Assembly (NCBI GenBank): GCA_963971575.1
Contig: OZ020611.1
Coordinates: forward strand, 240,770,654 to 240,834,653
Source: Liopterus haemorrhoidalis
Taxonomy: Eukaryota > Arthropoda > Insecta > Coleoptera > Dytiscidae
Direction: 5' to 3'
Length of the DNA stretch: 64,000 nucleotides
The translations under genes and the position numbers were made by a program. Numbering within the stretch: position 1 is the first letter of the stretch; every line of letters starts with the position of its first letter. Below are positions 1 through 13,500 of the stretch, piece after piece. The notes under the pieces are model-generated. The model saw only the letters and a program-made list of their open reading frames with translations, was not told the origin of the DNA and did not search any database.

Positions 1-106
1 ATTAGGCCAACTTATTTCTACTCTGCTGCTAGAATGTATTTTATATAAGTACTTTACGATGGCGGTCGGTCCTGTGGTGGCCACAGCTGATTTTTTATTT
101 AGGTTT
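1..106. repeat. dispersed repeat, copy 1
   Basis: About 100 bp here recur at 8016-8114 with a few differences (TAGGCCAA start, GATGGCGGTCGGTC core, TGGCCACAG near the end). The sequence is cut by the window edge. No coding content is visible; the second copy follows a CTGT-repeat family member at 7513-7830 and may be part of that family. Confidence 0.7.
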
Positions 107-1020
107 TAACTTTAGTTTAATTCATTGTATTGTTATCTGATCGAGTTGAATTTTTTGATAATTTTTCGATTTAAACGCGACTACACAAAATATAACAAGC
201 TAATTATCCAAGGAGCATTAAAACATTTTTTTTTCTATTTCCCTATTTAACGTCACTAAACACGAACATCCACCATGTTTCAAAAATGGAAGGGGGCCAA
301 AAGTTCGTCTTATATTTCAAATACCGGGTACTAATAACCCAAGATGTTAATGTACGTTTAATAACTTAAATAAAAATAAAATAAAATTTTTAAGGGGTTT
401 TAAGAAAAAAAAATGTTTTTTGCAAATTGTGCCCCCCCCCAGGGTTCGCACCTGGTTCTAAGTACCCAAGTATCTACCGCCACTTAATTTAACCGGTCCA
501 TGAAAACTTTTAAAACAATTTATGCCAATAGAACTTGCACAGGAAATTATAAATTTTTATTAGTAAATTTGGTGCAATACCAATTTGCTACGATTTTGAA
601 CAGGGAGACGAGAAAATTTAAGTTTTGTCGTTGTGTGGAAAATAAATAAAATATCTTTAACAAGAAATTTTCACTGGTCCGCGTAAAAAATTAGATATTT
701 TGCCGGTCCGAAGTAAGTTTTCGGTTGAGAAGTATTGATCTAAAATATTAAAAAGGCCTTAAGTAGCCCGAGGCCTACCATTTGTATATCACTGATTTAA
801 TACTACCAAGTAAAATTTAGTGAATGAGAAGAAAAGTGATTAAAACAGAAACAATATATGTTCAGCAATATTTAACATACAATAGCAAAACTTATATCCC
901 AACAAATAAATTATAAATTTCCATATAATATACGATATGATCAATTAAAAGTTAAACAATACACATGGAGTGAACCAACAAACACACACTATGTCCTAAC
1001 AATTGGAAGGTTTCGAAAAA
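107..1020. other. AT-rich non-coding stretch with a tRNA-like scrap
   Basis: No gene seen. A run of ten C at about 431-440 is followed by a minus-strand tRNA-like scrap (about 440-482): it has a box A-like TGGCGGTAGATACTTGGG and a degenerate box B GGTGCGAACCC, so it is probably an old SINE head. Motifs with CCGGTCC at 492-497 and 663-707 resemble parts of hAT-type miniature elements. Confidence 0.4.
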
Positions 1021-1024
1021 GCAG

Positions 1025-1100
1025 CAGGTCGGGCTAAGAACCAGGGACCTTGGCTCTAGCTTATGGTAGGGTACGGAGAACCGCGCTACCTAAGAGCTAT
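1025..1100 (-). repeat. tRNA-derived sequence next to the gene 1 promoter
   Basis: Read on the minus strand this has a good box A (TAGCTCTTAGGTAGCGCGG) and a weak box B (GGTTCTTAGCC), so it looks like a decayed tRNA or SINE head. The acceptor arms do not pair convincingly, so a functional tRNA is unlikely. It ends only a few bases before the TATA box at 1106. Confidence 0.45.
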
Positions 1101-1105
1101 ACCAC

Positions 1106-1141
1106 TATAAATACTGGAGGATACAGGAGGTATTATTCAGT
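1106..1141 (+). promoter_or_regulatory. core promoter of cuticular protein gene 1
   Basis: TATAAATA at 1106-1113 is followed by the arthropod initiator TCAGT at 1137-1141. The distance from the first T of TATA to the initiator A (1139) is 33 bp, as expected. The 5' UTR would be about 44 bases before the ATG at 1183. Confidence 0.75.
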
Positions 1142-1182
1142 TACAGTCGAATACTCGAAGTGTACTTACTTACTAGTTCACA

Positions 1183-1197
1183 ATGGCTTTTAGACAA
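1183..1197 (+). CDS. exon 1 of cuticular gene 1 (MAFRQ)
   Basis: Five codons, ATG GCT TTT AGA CAA, followed directly by the donor GTAAGT at 1198-1203. An ATG-Ala-Phe-basic micro-exon with a phase-0 intron inside the signal peptide is the usual start of insect cuticular protein genes, and it joins exon 2 in frame to complete the signal peptide. Confidence 0.88.
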
Positions 1198-1532
1198 GTA
1201 AGTTAAAACAATCAGTGTGCAACAACCAAACTATTTATTATATCACAATTTAAATTATAAAGGTTATACAATTTTTTTAAATGGCATAGTAAGATGAAAT
1301 AAATTCAAATTTGTATAAGCAGGAAGTTGTCTAAATTGTATAAGCAGAGAGTTGACTAAATAATGCTTCTCACACGTATTCCAAAACCATGTCATCTATG
1401 TTTCTTAATCGCCTGTCCGAAAGGAAATTTAACCTATACGCGAAAAAGTTTATTCGTAAAAAAATCTTTAAATTAATTACTTTTTAGGGTTTTGTAGGTA
1501 TGACCAAAAAACCCTTATACCGTCATTTTGTC

Positions 1533-1598
<66 letters not shown>

Positions 1599-4500
1599 TC
1601 GGTAAAAATTGTAGCCAAACGGCTAAACCTAAAGAGTTGAAATTTGGCATGCTTATACAACTCTTTGACCCGCACATAGGAAAAATACTAAAACATCTAA
1701 AAAACATACCCCCCTAAAAATATAAACAAATATGTGCTCATCGAAAACAAAAATATTTTTTTAAAATTATGAGTAGGGTATCAAATGAAAGCCCTTAGTA
1801 CGTGGATTAACGATCAAATTTTTATTTTTGAAAAATAAATTATTTTGAGGCGATTTTTGCCAAAATAGTGCAAAAAAAATTTTGTCCCACACCCTATAGC
1901 CCAGATGGTTTAAACTAAAAATCTAAAAAAATTCTAAGTAATGTATATTGGTGTGAACCGAAATAGTACAACAGGAATTTTTGATCAGATTATGTTTTCG
2001 GAAAATAACGCATTTTTTTGTGGTTTTTGGTTCACAAAGTACAAAAGTTATACCAATGTAAGACACTCACATGCAAGGCGTGCGATAGCGTAATGGGTTA
2101 GAGCACTGGTGTCGTAAGCTAAAATTCGCTGGAAACGAAGGGTTTCGAGTTCGAGTACGGAGTGAATTTTATTTTTTCTGTTTTTTTTTGCATTTTTATT
2201 ATGCTGAAATTATTTTGTCAAAATTCTAGTTATATTTTGACAAATGTTGCATTTAATTTTTAAGAGCGTAAATTTAATAACCAGTCTTATTATATGATTA
2301 ACAGACGATAAATTTTAAAAATATCGTTCATTTTGCCGTGATTACTACAAAGTAAAATTTGTCCTACACAGCATACCGCCTTCACTTATTATATACCTGC
2401 GAAACCCTGAAATGTGTGAATATTCACACTTCATATCAATTTTTTTGTTCTTAGTAAGTTAAAACTAACTTATAAATACTCAAAAATAACATACAGTTTC
2501 CATTAATTTTTAATTTGTACTTGTATATTATCAGGCAGTGAGAAATTAATAATAATGTTTCACGGACTGGTTTACACCAGTCCGTAACTGATGGGACCGG
2601 TAATATAGTTGGTTGGAACTGTTTAACCCCTTTAGTAATCATTAAAAAATGGAAACAAAACACATTTTTTTTTATGAATGAATTTTATTAACTGACCATA
2701 TATATCTTTCATAAAATCCCAAAAGCCCAAAATGGGATTGAAAGTTGATATTATGGTACATAGTGTAGGTCAAGAAATAAAAGAAATTCATAAAAAAATA
2801 ATTATTTTCTCTCGTACCTCGTTAGAATCATCGTAGCTGTCTTTTGTCTCGCTTCCACATACCATGAAACGTATTTATTTTCGCCCAAGTACATTTGGGA
2901 GTAATCTTTTCTGCAGGTAAAGCTTGCCCGAGTTATCTCGGGTGTGGGAATTTTCGCACATAATAGCCGCCCGAGAATACTCGGGCGTAGTCCTTAAGCG
3001 GTTAAAGCTTGCTAACATATTTATTATAAGACATACGAAGGAGGTTAAACTAAGAAATTTGAAGTATTTTACTCTAAAAATATAAATATTTAATTGGAAA
3101 AACAATGCTAGAGTTGCCGTGGTGACATGGTAAGACGGTTGCCTACGGAACACAGGGACGCTGGTTCGATACCTCCCACCTCCTTTGGATTTTTATCTTC
3201 TGATATTATGCAGACAGCTCTGGGGTCGACTCAGCCTCAAGTATTTAATACTTATAAATGAGTACCTGTTCATACAGAGATAATAGGACCGGTCGAACCG
3301 TCACAATGACCACGTGGCTTTCATATCTATGACCGGCGGTCTAGAAACGGAGAACTTACCTTCTTGCCCCCTTATACGCCTATCTAGGTGTTGGGAACCT
3401 ATTATTTGTTTTATTTTTGTAATTATATCATATACCATAAATGTAATATTAAAAAAAAATAGGATTTTTTATGGAATACCCTGTATTTTTTTGTCTATTT
3501 AATTGAAATTATATTTTCTTTAATAATCATGAGGTATTATGGGCCTAATATCATTATGAAAAAAGTTATTATGACTCGCTTAAAAAAGGATGCACGCGCG
3601 TCTCATTCTATATTGCGTGCAATATGAGCAGCCTTTTGTATTTACAGTTGCAGTGGCACATAATGCATTTATTATTTAATGGTTGAAGATAAAACCAAAT
3701 TTTTGATCTATTTTACTATTTTCACATTACTAAACACGAACTCCACCCCCAAGAATTAATCATGGATACGCGCCTTATTTTAAGTGAAACAAAAATAGTA
3801 GTTGGTTACGGAATTTTATGATAGTGGGTCTTAGATATGTTAAAATTTGCAATTATAAGCTCTGAATTACTAAAGGAATCAATATATAATCTGTTTCTTT
3901 GATTTAAGCGGAACTAGACATTAAAAACTAGTAACTTTTAACGTTTAAATGAGGCTTTTGATCATTTTGTTTAGCACAAGCTCATTTCAATAGTTATAAA
4001 GTGAGCTCGTGAGAACTTACAAAAATAAAAATTCCATTTAGCTCCGCTTAAACGTTTGGAATAGATTAGGGGTCGGCAACACGACGCCCTCGGTGAGATT
4101 TTTATGCGCCCTCGCTATCGAGACACACACATTACTGAGCCCAATATCCACATCGCATCTATTGGTGACTCGACTTGAGCGATCAGCGCTAGATTAGACG
4201 ACCTTGCGAACCAGTGTTTACATATTTTCTGTTTTTATGCGCCCTCAATAACATTTCAATTTATATTGCGCCCTTATTGACAAAAAAGATGCCGACCCCT
4301 GCAATAGATTATAGTGAAGTTTAGTTCTACAAAAAATTGATTTAAACTGATGTAACAATGATAATAATAAATAAATAAATAATAATAATAAATTCGTATG
4401 GAAATAAATCCATACGAATTGTTTACAAATTATTTGGAATTATCAATATACATAATAAACGTGATCAATAGGAATTTTTGATAAGATTATTATTTGGAAA

Positions 4501-7500
4501 AATATCGATTTGTCTTGCACGAAGCACGTTGTTAATTCTTACAAAAGTTATCGAAATTTAAGTTTTTTGATCACTTACTTAATACCTACAAATACCTGAC
4601 ATGTGTGAAAATTCTTGTTTTACCTCAATTTAATTTAATATAGTGTTATTAAAATTATTTCTTTAAAATAATAAAAATGAAAGAAATAACTAAAAAGATC
4701 AAGAAACTTCAATGCTCGATAAGAACAGAAACGTAATTTATATTTTTAATTTGACATTTCAAAATAATTTCCCAAATTTGAAAAATTCGTGTGACACGAA
4801 AAATGCGTTACAGTTATTAGTGGCAAGGTCAGTCACCAAAACATAGCATGAGGAAATGTAATCGCACTTAACTCTCAGCGTGAACTCATTCTTGCGAAAG
4901 TAAAAACACAATGATTATGCAACCTGAACTTGACTATGAACACCGAATTCACTTTCATTGCGAAATTATACTTAATTAACCGAAATGTTGTGTTTTGTTA
5001 CTGTAATTATGAACAATAGAAATAATTTGTTACATTTTGTATAATTAAATTTAGACATTAAAATTTTTGGTGCACGAAATAAGATCTTATCTTGAGAGGT
5101 GACTGACATCTTTTAAAATTAAAACAATGCGCTGAAATTTAAATTTGTAAACACTTCAGGGTTTTGTAAGTATCTAGTACGTGAATGTAAAATAATCCAA
5201 AATTCCGTTTTTACTCTTGGGATTAATATCAGTGTGCTTTATTTTAAATATTATCAATTTTTTAAACAGCCCTGTTACAACTGAAATGTGGACAGTAGCT
5301 AATTAGACAGGCCAGGCCGGGTGTTTAATATTAATTATTACTCCTCGCTTACCCACTACTTGGGAGAGAATTTCGGCCCAGCGCTCATCAAGAGATTTTC
5401 TAAATTTGTCCCACAGCTTTTTAAGTGATTCCCTTAACCCCCTCCAGGAAATTAATCTTTATTCGCATCCGTCCCCCACTCTTCAAGAGATTTCCTGAAT
5501 TTCTGTTGGTACGGAGTTTTTCAATATTTCAATTCAGAATATTTCAATTTATCGGCTACGAAGCAGCCTATTAAGTTATAGGTTGGTTGGTTTATTGGTC
5601 GGAATACTTAACGGACAATGAAAATACTAGTCCTTATTAGTTTATTCAAGTAATTTTCTGAATTTCTGCCTTCTCAATTGATTTTTTGCTCTCCGGATTT
5701 CAAGTTATTTTCTAAATTTCTGCACCACCACTCCAATGATTTTCCTAATTTTTACAGTCCGCTCGTCAAATAATTTTTGTCGTCCGCCCGTCGACCTATT
5801 TTATTGACCCCTGCTTTGTCAAGTGATTTTTTATATGACTGATCTTTGTTCCCCGACTTAAGCCTGGAACAGAATGCACAGCGCGCTACACTGTCAGCGC
5901 GCCGTCTTTTGCGACGGCGTTGCGTTAGCGCCGTTGAGAATTTTCTCCTGCACACAATGCAATAATTTTTAACGTCGTCAAAGTGTCACGTGACAACCTA
6001 TATCTGTGTTTATATGTGTGCTTTCTTTTATTAAAAGTATAATGGATGATGAAGACTTGTGTGTGATATTATTTATGTTGTATGCAAGTTATTTATACAT
6101 ACAAACACTTTACCATTCAGTAAAAACTGAGGTTAGGTGGTCTGTGTCAACGTTCAACGGCGTCAAAAGTTGGAAGTTGACGAACATTCAGTATCAACGG
6201 CGTTCGAACGCCGCTAGGACGTTACACATTCTATGCATTTGCGTACGACATGCTTCCGGATTTCGGTAAAAATGTCCCGATTTAGAAACTGTAATCCGAC
6301 CCCGAAATATAGACTATATTTCTCGATTTGCAAAAAAAATTTCAAAATCGACTAAAAAAAGACGCATTATTATATGTGATAAATAACACATCGCGAGTAA
6401 AATATATTCAAATATATATTTAATGAAAAAATAAATATTAATTTTTTTAATTTTGAGTGGGATATCAAATGAAACCTCTTAATGCGTGGGAAAAAGCAAA
6501 TTCAAATTTTCTAAATATCGATTTTTATGTGAATTTCAGAAATTAAACAGGTTTTTTTTCAGATTAGTTTTATGAAAAAACGACTTTTTTGTGTCAAAAA
6601 AATGATTATTTTTTAAAAATTTATTGTTTGGTATCAAATGAAAGCTTTTAAGACGTAGATTAAGGAACGGAAAATGTTAATGTATTAAAAAAGTTAATGT
6701 CCCACAAAGAGGTTAAACTAAAAATTTAATAAGTCTGTTAAATGTTTTTGGCGCGCAGCAACAAAGGCTATTTGCGTCTAACGCAGCCCATCTTGAAATT
6801 TTGAAAACATTCTAAGTAATGAACATTGATCTGAACTGTAAACACACAGAAAGAATTTTTAATCAGATTGCATTTTTGGAAAATGTTGTAGTTTTGTGTT
6901 TTTGACAAAATTAATTATTTTTTAATTTATGGCTAATATCGTAATGGGTTTTTTATATTTATGGCTAAGGTAATGAATATCTTCTTTTAATATTAAAAAT
7001 ATGAACACAAATTTTTAACAGTTGAGAATCGAGTTTTTGTGTTTAAGTTTCACCTACTATTATACATCCTGATTCAACCTATTCGAATTATTTTAGTTTT
7101 TTGTTTTTTAGGTATCAAAGAGGCATAATTCATTTATAGTTGTGATATAAAATAAATATCGCATTGTAAATAGCGAGAAATACGTTTCTGAAATTTAAGA
7201 AAATAAAGCCATTTTTAAATTAATTATTATAATTTATTGAAGAGTTGGATATGAAGCAAAGGCAGAAATGATAGCTGGAATTTTTAAATTTAAATTTTAT
7301 TGTTTTGTAAATTATATAAATTTAGTTTTAAAAAATTAAATGAAAGCTCTTAGTACTCGAATAACGAATAAAAATGATAATCAAAAAACTGATAAATTTG
7401 ATGTGATTATAAAAGAAATATTTTCTTAGACAACCAGCATTCTGTTGGTTTCTTACACTTAAATACAAAATTCCGAAATTTGTGATTTATTTTTTATTTT

Positions 7501-10500
7501 TACTGCCCGTCAACATATATAAGGGAGGTATTGTGATCATACCGATTTTGACATTTCGAGATTTCGATGGATCTCCACGAATTGAGGTCCCTACATAACG
7601 TTTCGACTATTTTTAGCATGATGTCTATCGGCTGTCTGTCCGTCCGTCTGTCCGTCCGTCCGTCCGTCCGTCTATCCGTCTGTCTGTGTACACGTGCAGA
7701 GCAAATTCGGCTAAAAGGATTTTTATGAAACTGCATATTTAAGCTTTTGACATCAATGGCACGAGTTGGTCAAATTTTGGTAAAAATCGGTTGACTAGAA
7801 ATGGGAGTTTACTCGTGTCGATTTTAAGATTTTTGCGAATATTTCACAACAGAAAAATATTTCGAAAAAATGTATTTTTACAAAAGTTGCTATAAAAGAA
7901 ATAACTAACAACTTTTATTTGAGACATTTTTTGATAAAACGAAAAGTATCTATTTTTTCATACTTATATGTAACGTTTCCATGGTCATGATAAATAATAT
8001 CTCTGTTAGAAAATATTAGGCCAAGTTATTTCTACTCCGCTGCTAGAATGTAATTTATATAAGTACTTTATGATGGCGGTCGGTCGGGTGGTGGCCACAG
8101 TTGATTTTTTATTATAAAATTCCGATATGTTTTCTTGATAATATGTCAATTTTGGTGCTTGGTGGCAACTATCCCTGTTGTACAGTACTTGCTTAACACA
8201 AAAAGTAAATTTTAATGCAAAATTAAAAATTTTGTGACATTAATGGAAATATGTATGAATATATAATTCGATACAATTCCCAACAAGAGTAAGTCCGAAT
8301 TTATAAGTTACAATATCAAACTAGATGAACCAGTAGTTGACAGGACTCTTATTGGCACAGCAGTGAGGCATAAAGGATGTTAATTATAAATATAAAACAC
8401 CGCCTGTTATTATAAATCTGTGCGTTATTTTAATAATAGCATTAGATTATGACGCCATAGTTTACAGTAACATCCAGTTAACAATACTCTGAGAACGTTC
8501 CCATGCAAGATATTACTTAAGGCTCTAACATTTACCGGGAAAAAATAACAGCGGGCGTGGTCCACCGTACACCATACAAATATACGTGTTACACTGCATT
8601 TCCAGAGAAAGTGCGCTTTTTGATTTTGTTTTGATTATGAATTGTTACGGTTACGTAAGGAAAAGGAATCTGATCTTTATGGATAATTGCTAATAAGTAG
8701 GCTTTCAGTTTGTGAACAATTATAATTATTGTTATTGAAAAAGTGTGTAATAGCATGGGAAGAAATTCACTTTAGTAGTTATCGTGGAAGTTATTAACTA
8801 GTCAGTATATTTATTTTATTATACGAGAAGAGATAGATTTTACCTGGATTGTTTTATAAATCAACAACAATAACTACACAAATTTAATGAAACATAGTTT
8901 CTTTTTCAAAATAATATCCTTGCTTTAATACATACTTGTCCTAACTTTTGAGTAGTGAATGCGAATGATATAAGGAAAAAATAGGATTTGGCTACATAAG
9001 CTTGGAGAAGAAATATGAAGCTTATGTTGAGCGGTAGAAGATTTCGGCTTCAAGATGATGATATAGTTTTTTGACCCACATATAGCAAGAATTGAAACAA
9101 AGAAAGTACATCGCTCGAACAATATGTACGAGGGTTGCCTTTCGGGATTTGAGATTAAAAACAATTATTTATCAACAAAAGTGGCGTTATTATTTTTCTA
9201 AATATTCTGTACGAAGATCATTACACTTTTGCATGCGTTTGAATCAATTTTCGAAGCACTTTTTCCACTCCGATTGAGGCTTTTTCCACTGCGATTGTAA
9301 AATTATGTGAGATCCAATGCAAAAAAATCTTTTTGACGGCTAAATGTTCATGCAATAGTGAATGTATGCTGGTCCCACTAATGCCCAAGGATACCTCAAT
9401 CCCACGATAATTCAAATGACGATCTTGCAGTATCAGTTCACGCACATGTTCTGGAACAACAACCGATTTTAGATCTTCACGAAATTCGTCCTTAAGCGAA
9501 CTACAGCCACGATTAAAGTCGGCAAACCATCGATAAACAGTAGTCCTTAATTGTGCTTCATCGTCAAAAGCCGAATTAAGTTCATCGATGCACTATTGTT
9601 GGGTTAATCCACGTCGAAAGTTGTAAAAAATAATCACTAATGTTCACGATTTAATTCCATTTTTAGCCGAGATTTTTTTCAAGTTACTGTAAACAACACA
9701 AATAGCGCTCGTACGTCAAAACGTTCTGAGTACGAATACCGTCAAAAATTCAAACTTTACGATAGAAGCGTCAGTTGTCAGATGGCAGCACTAATTTAGC
9801 CCAATCCCGAAATATAAGTTGCAACCCTCGTATGTAAGTCCGTTGGTTTGTCTGAGGATATTGTCTTAATAGTGTAGTTAACATTGTCTAATTAGTGAAT
9901 TATTGTTGATTATTGTGATATTTTCAGTTGGTGATCCTTTGCGTGGCAGTGTGCGCTGCACAGGCCGGATTAGTGCCCGCTCACGGAGGTCTCGGTTACG
10001 GAGGTTACGGAGGTTATGCCGGACACGGAGGACTCGGCTACGCTGGAGTCGCCGTTGCCCCAGTAGCGGTAGGACATGCTGGTCATGGACACGATGTCGA
10101 TTACTACGTAAGTCAATTATTTAAAACTACTTGTATCGTCATAACACTACTGTCCATAAAATGGGACCTTTTATTCAGTTATTTCCCTTTATTCGTAACT
10201 GAATGGTGCATATCTATAGGTACATTTCATCTCCTTTCCTAAATCTCTTTATGATGAGCAGTTTCAACAAAGTTTAGAATTGGCTATTAAATATGTAAAT
10301 AAATAAACTGCAGATGTCAAAATTGCGATCGACTTGTCAAAATTGTGATTGAGGATGTGAATTATTTTGAAATGTGCCATTTCAGAATTATCAACCTAAA
10401 GGCTCATTTACATTTAGATACAAGTATAAGGACTTGTATGAGATACAAGTCAAATTGACTTGTCGCGATACATCACCTCATACATGAGCTCATACAATTT

Positions 10501-13500
10501 GTCAAATCCATTGACATTTGCTCATACTTTCTGTATGAGCAGACTTTTCCATATACTTGACTTGTATGAGCTGACAACCTGGTGGAAAGTTAAGTTATGT
10601 TTTAAAAGATATCTCACATTTGATTATTTTCAATAGTTTTTTTTAGTTAAATATATATTTGTGAAATAAGGATAAAACTCTGTTAATAATTGAGAAAATC
10701 ATAGCCAGTAATATCTGGGATGTAAAGTCGAAGGAGTATAAAGATTTTAGCAAAGGAAAAGATATTTATGATAACATTTCTGAGGAGTTAAGTTGCATGG
10801 CTAAAGGTGTATAGACTAAATGGCACAACATAAAAGTCAGTATAGTCGAGAGCTATCTAAAGTAGAAATCCTAGGTGCGTACATCAGTGATGCAAATGAG
10901 TCACCCGTTGCCAAGAACCGCAATGTAGCCAGTTGATCTGCAGGTGATATAGCTTCTCGAAATCTTGTATCACTTTTAGTAAGTAATGGAGCCACCAACG
11001 TGATTATTCTTTCAAAATCAGCTCATCTCACATAATTTCTGAAGCATGAACCATCTTCTAAAGTCATTTCATTAATCAACATTGAGTAGGCCCCATGTCT
11101 CGTCGAGATAAAAAATATCGCTGCCACCATCTACGCTTTCTTTTTCGTGATTTTGACAGAAGTAATGCACATGTACTTAAATACAAAAAAGTCTCCTCGT
11201 CATCACTAGACATATTTTGCGAGTGTATGCGTGTATGCAAATGTAAACAGAGCACAAAAATGACGTGATTTTCGACTTGTATATTGACATGCGTATGTTG
11301 ACTTGTATGATCATACTTGTATGAGCATATACTTGTATCTCATACAAGTCCTCATACTTGTATCTAAATGTAAATGAGCCTTTTAGATGATATAAATATG
11401 CAACATAAAAAAATGATGTTTCCCTCTTCGTTATGTATTACAAAATCAGACATATTATACAGTTCTACGTTATCATCCATTGACGAAACTTTGCTTATAC
11501 GTATAAAAAATGTAAATGAACAAATTTAACCTTTCTTTTTGCGATTAAATTACTAAAAAATAATGAGTTTATAACCAAATGTTTACATTACGATCCAATA
11601 AATGTGAAGGCAAACATTTACGTTGAGAATTTGTACAATTTATCTCTTCAGTTATGCGAACAGGATATCATTTATCGATGAACGATTGCTAATTATGTCA
11701 CTGTTATTTACTAATAATGTCTTCAAGGCTCCTGAAATAGAACACCATCGCAGGATATACAAACATTCAATTCAAAAGGTTAATAGTGCAAAAAATTAAT
11801 GTAAACAAACGTAATATCATTCAGTTTTTTATTACGATTCATTTATAGTTTTTTATTTATTTGAAAAAAGTACCATAGAATTTTTTTTTCTTCAACAGTT
11901 TCATTTAATTTAATTGAAATAGCTTGAAGCGGTTGATGTACCGTATCTCAATCATTATTTGAGAACTATTGCAATTTATAGTGTAACGGTTTTTGCTGTA
12001 TCTCACAATCATTAATTTAATGGTTCTATTTTTTTTTAAACTGCACTCTATCGCATCCCTAATAAAAATACTTGTGAATATTTGTGAACTGAGCGGTACT
12101 GAATGGCAGAGGATTTGAATGATGAAAGTCTGATCATCGGATCATCATTTTAATAAGGGTTTTGTAGGTATGACCACCAAACAGTGGCACAGCCAGGATT
12201 TTGTCTTGGGGAGGGGCCGAATAAAATTTTGAGGGCACGCATACGGCCCTCAACCTCATTTTTTGTGGCCCCTGAAGCGGTAATCAAAATCACTTGAGCT
12301 TATTTAGGGGAAAAATATATTTAAAAATGTAAAATATACTCACTTCCCCTTTTCTGTTTATTAAAAATGTCAAAAAACCCTTCGGGATATTTAAAGTTCC
12401 GTCACTGCTTATCATTTTGTATGTCAAATAGACTGCGACCCAAATCAGTTCGACACCCCTGCTGTTAGATATTGATGTTTATATCAAATAATAATTCAAT
12501 TATTTGTTGATAAAAAAATGTAACTGTTAAACCACGTATCAAAAACTTTCACTTTCAAATATCGAAGATTTTTTCTTCGATAAAAACATATTTATTTATA
12601 TTTTTCGAGAGATATATTTTTGAAGTCTCAATATTTCTCTTACTTATGTTCAGTTCTCTAAATCAGCCGCTTGGTCACAATTTGTACTGAACGAACAGAT
12701 TCATGTTCCGTCACATGAATCTGTTCGTTCGGTAAGGATTTCTTGATTATACCTACGGAAACCTAAAAATAACATGTAAATATGCATTCATATCATAATA
12801 AAATATAGCTTATTATTATTGTAAAATACATAAGTTATTTGGCTGTACGATTATGATAAATTTGTTAAATTTTCATTTCGTTGGACCTTCAGAGGGGGCT
12901 TGTGCCCCCCCCCCCTCTGAATACGCCACTGTTGCAACAACAGTACAACTTATATCAGTCCTTTTTGTGTGTAAAACATAATTTCAAAAATACCTAAGAA
13001 GATATTGATATTCACATTTATCTACAAAATAAAACCAAATACCGATTTTAAGAGCGCGATTGTCTCCAAAACTACTTTCTTTATTATATTTCTACTATTT
13101 CTACTCTATTTCACGTTTGAGGTGTCATTTTAAAATTACATTCTGAAGGTTATACCGAAATCAGATTGCCATTTTATCTTATCTGAATCTAGTAATTAGT
13201 TGTTTAAAACAGTTTTATCATTTGGCTGGGCGAATGTTTTAGTCGATGTGTCAGGGAGAAAAAGGATCAACGCTCCCCTTGGTGGTTAACAAATTTTATC
13301 TTCAACTCTCCGAGCAGCGCCGTGTAATCTGCTGGGCCTGGGAGAGACCTAGGCCCGTCGCCCCCCCCCCCCTTGGCTGCGCCACTCGTTATTTTATCCA
13401 ACATTCTGTTGACTTCCTACACTTATTAAATACCTACAAAACCCTGAAATGTGTGATAATTCACACTTCACATCAATTTTTTAGATCAGCAATTCAAATC

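Larger units (their letters stand above)
10398..11383. mobile_element. PIF/Harbinger-derived element
   Basis: Long inverted ends begin AAAGGCTCATTTACATTTAG and end in its inverse, rich in ACTTGTATGAG-type subrepeats. A 3-bp TWA-like target is not exact (CTA against TTA). Inside are a decayed MADF/Myb-like reading frame on + and a decayed Harbinger transposase on -, the usual two-gene divergent or convergent layout of this superfamily. Confidence 0.75.

Noticed and set aside
1477..1707. Open frame with [12 protein letters not shown] repeats
   Set aside because: It is the translation of the (GTCT)n microsatellite inside a CAGA element. The same happens at 7500-7736, 38115-38475 and 39389-39679.
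5752..6269. Small Arg-rich and Cys-containing proteins
   Set aside because: The frames lie in GC-rich inverted repeats of a probable miniature transposon and have no supporting context.
9903..10124. Arg-rich frame [16 protein letters not shown]... overlapping exon 2
   Set aside because: It is the wrong frame of exon 2 of the cuticular gene, reading GGY codons as Arg/Ser.
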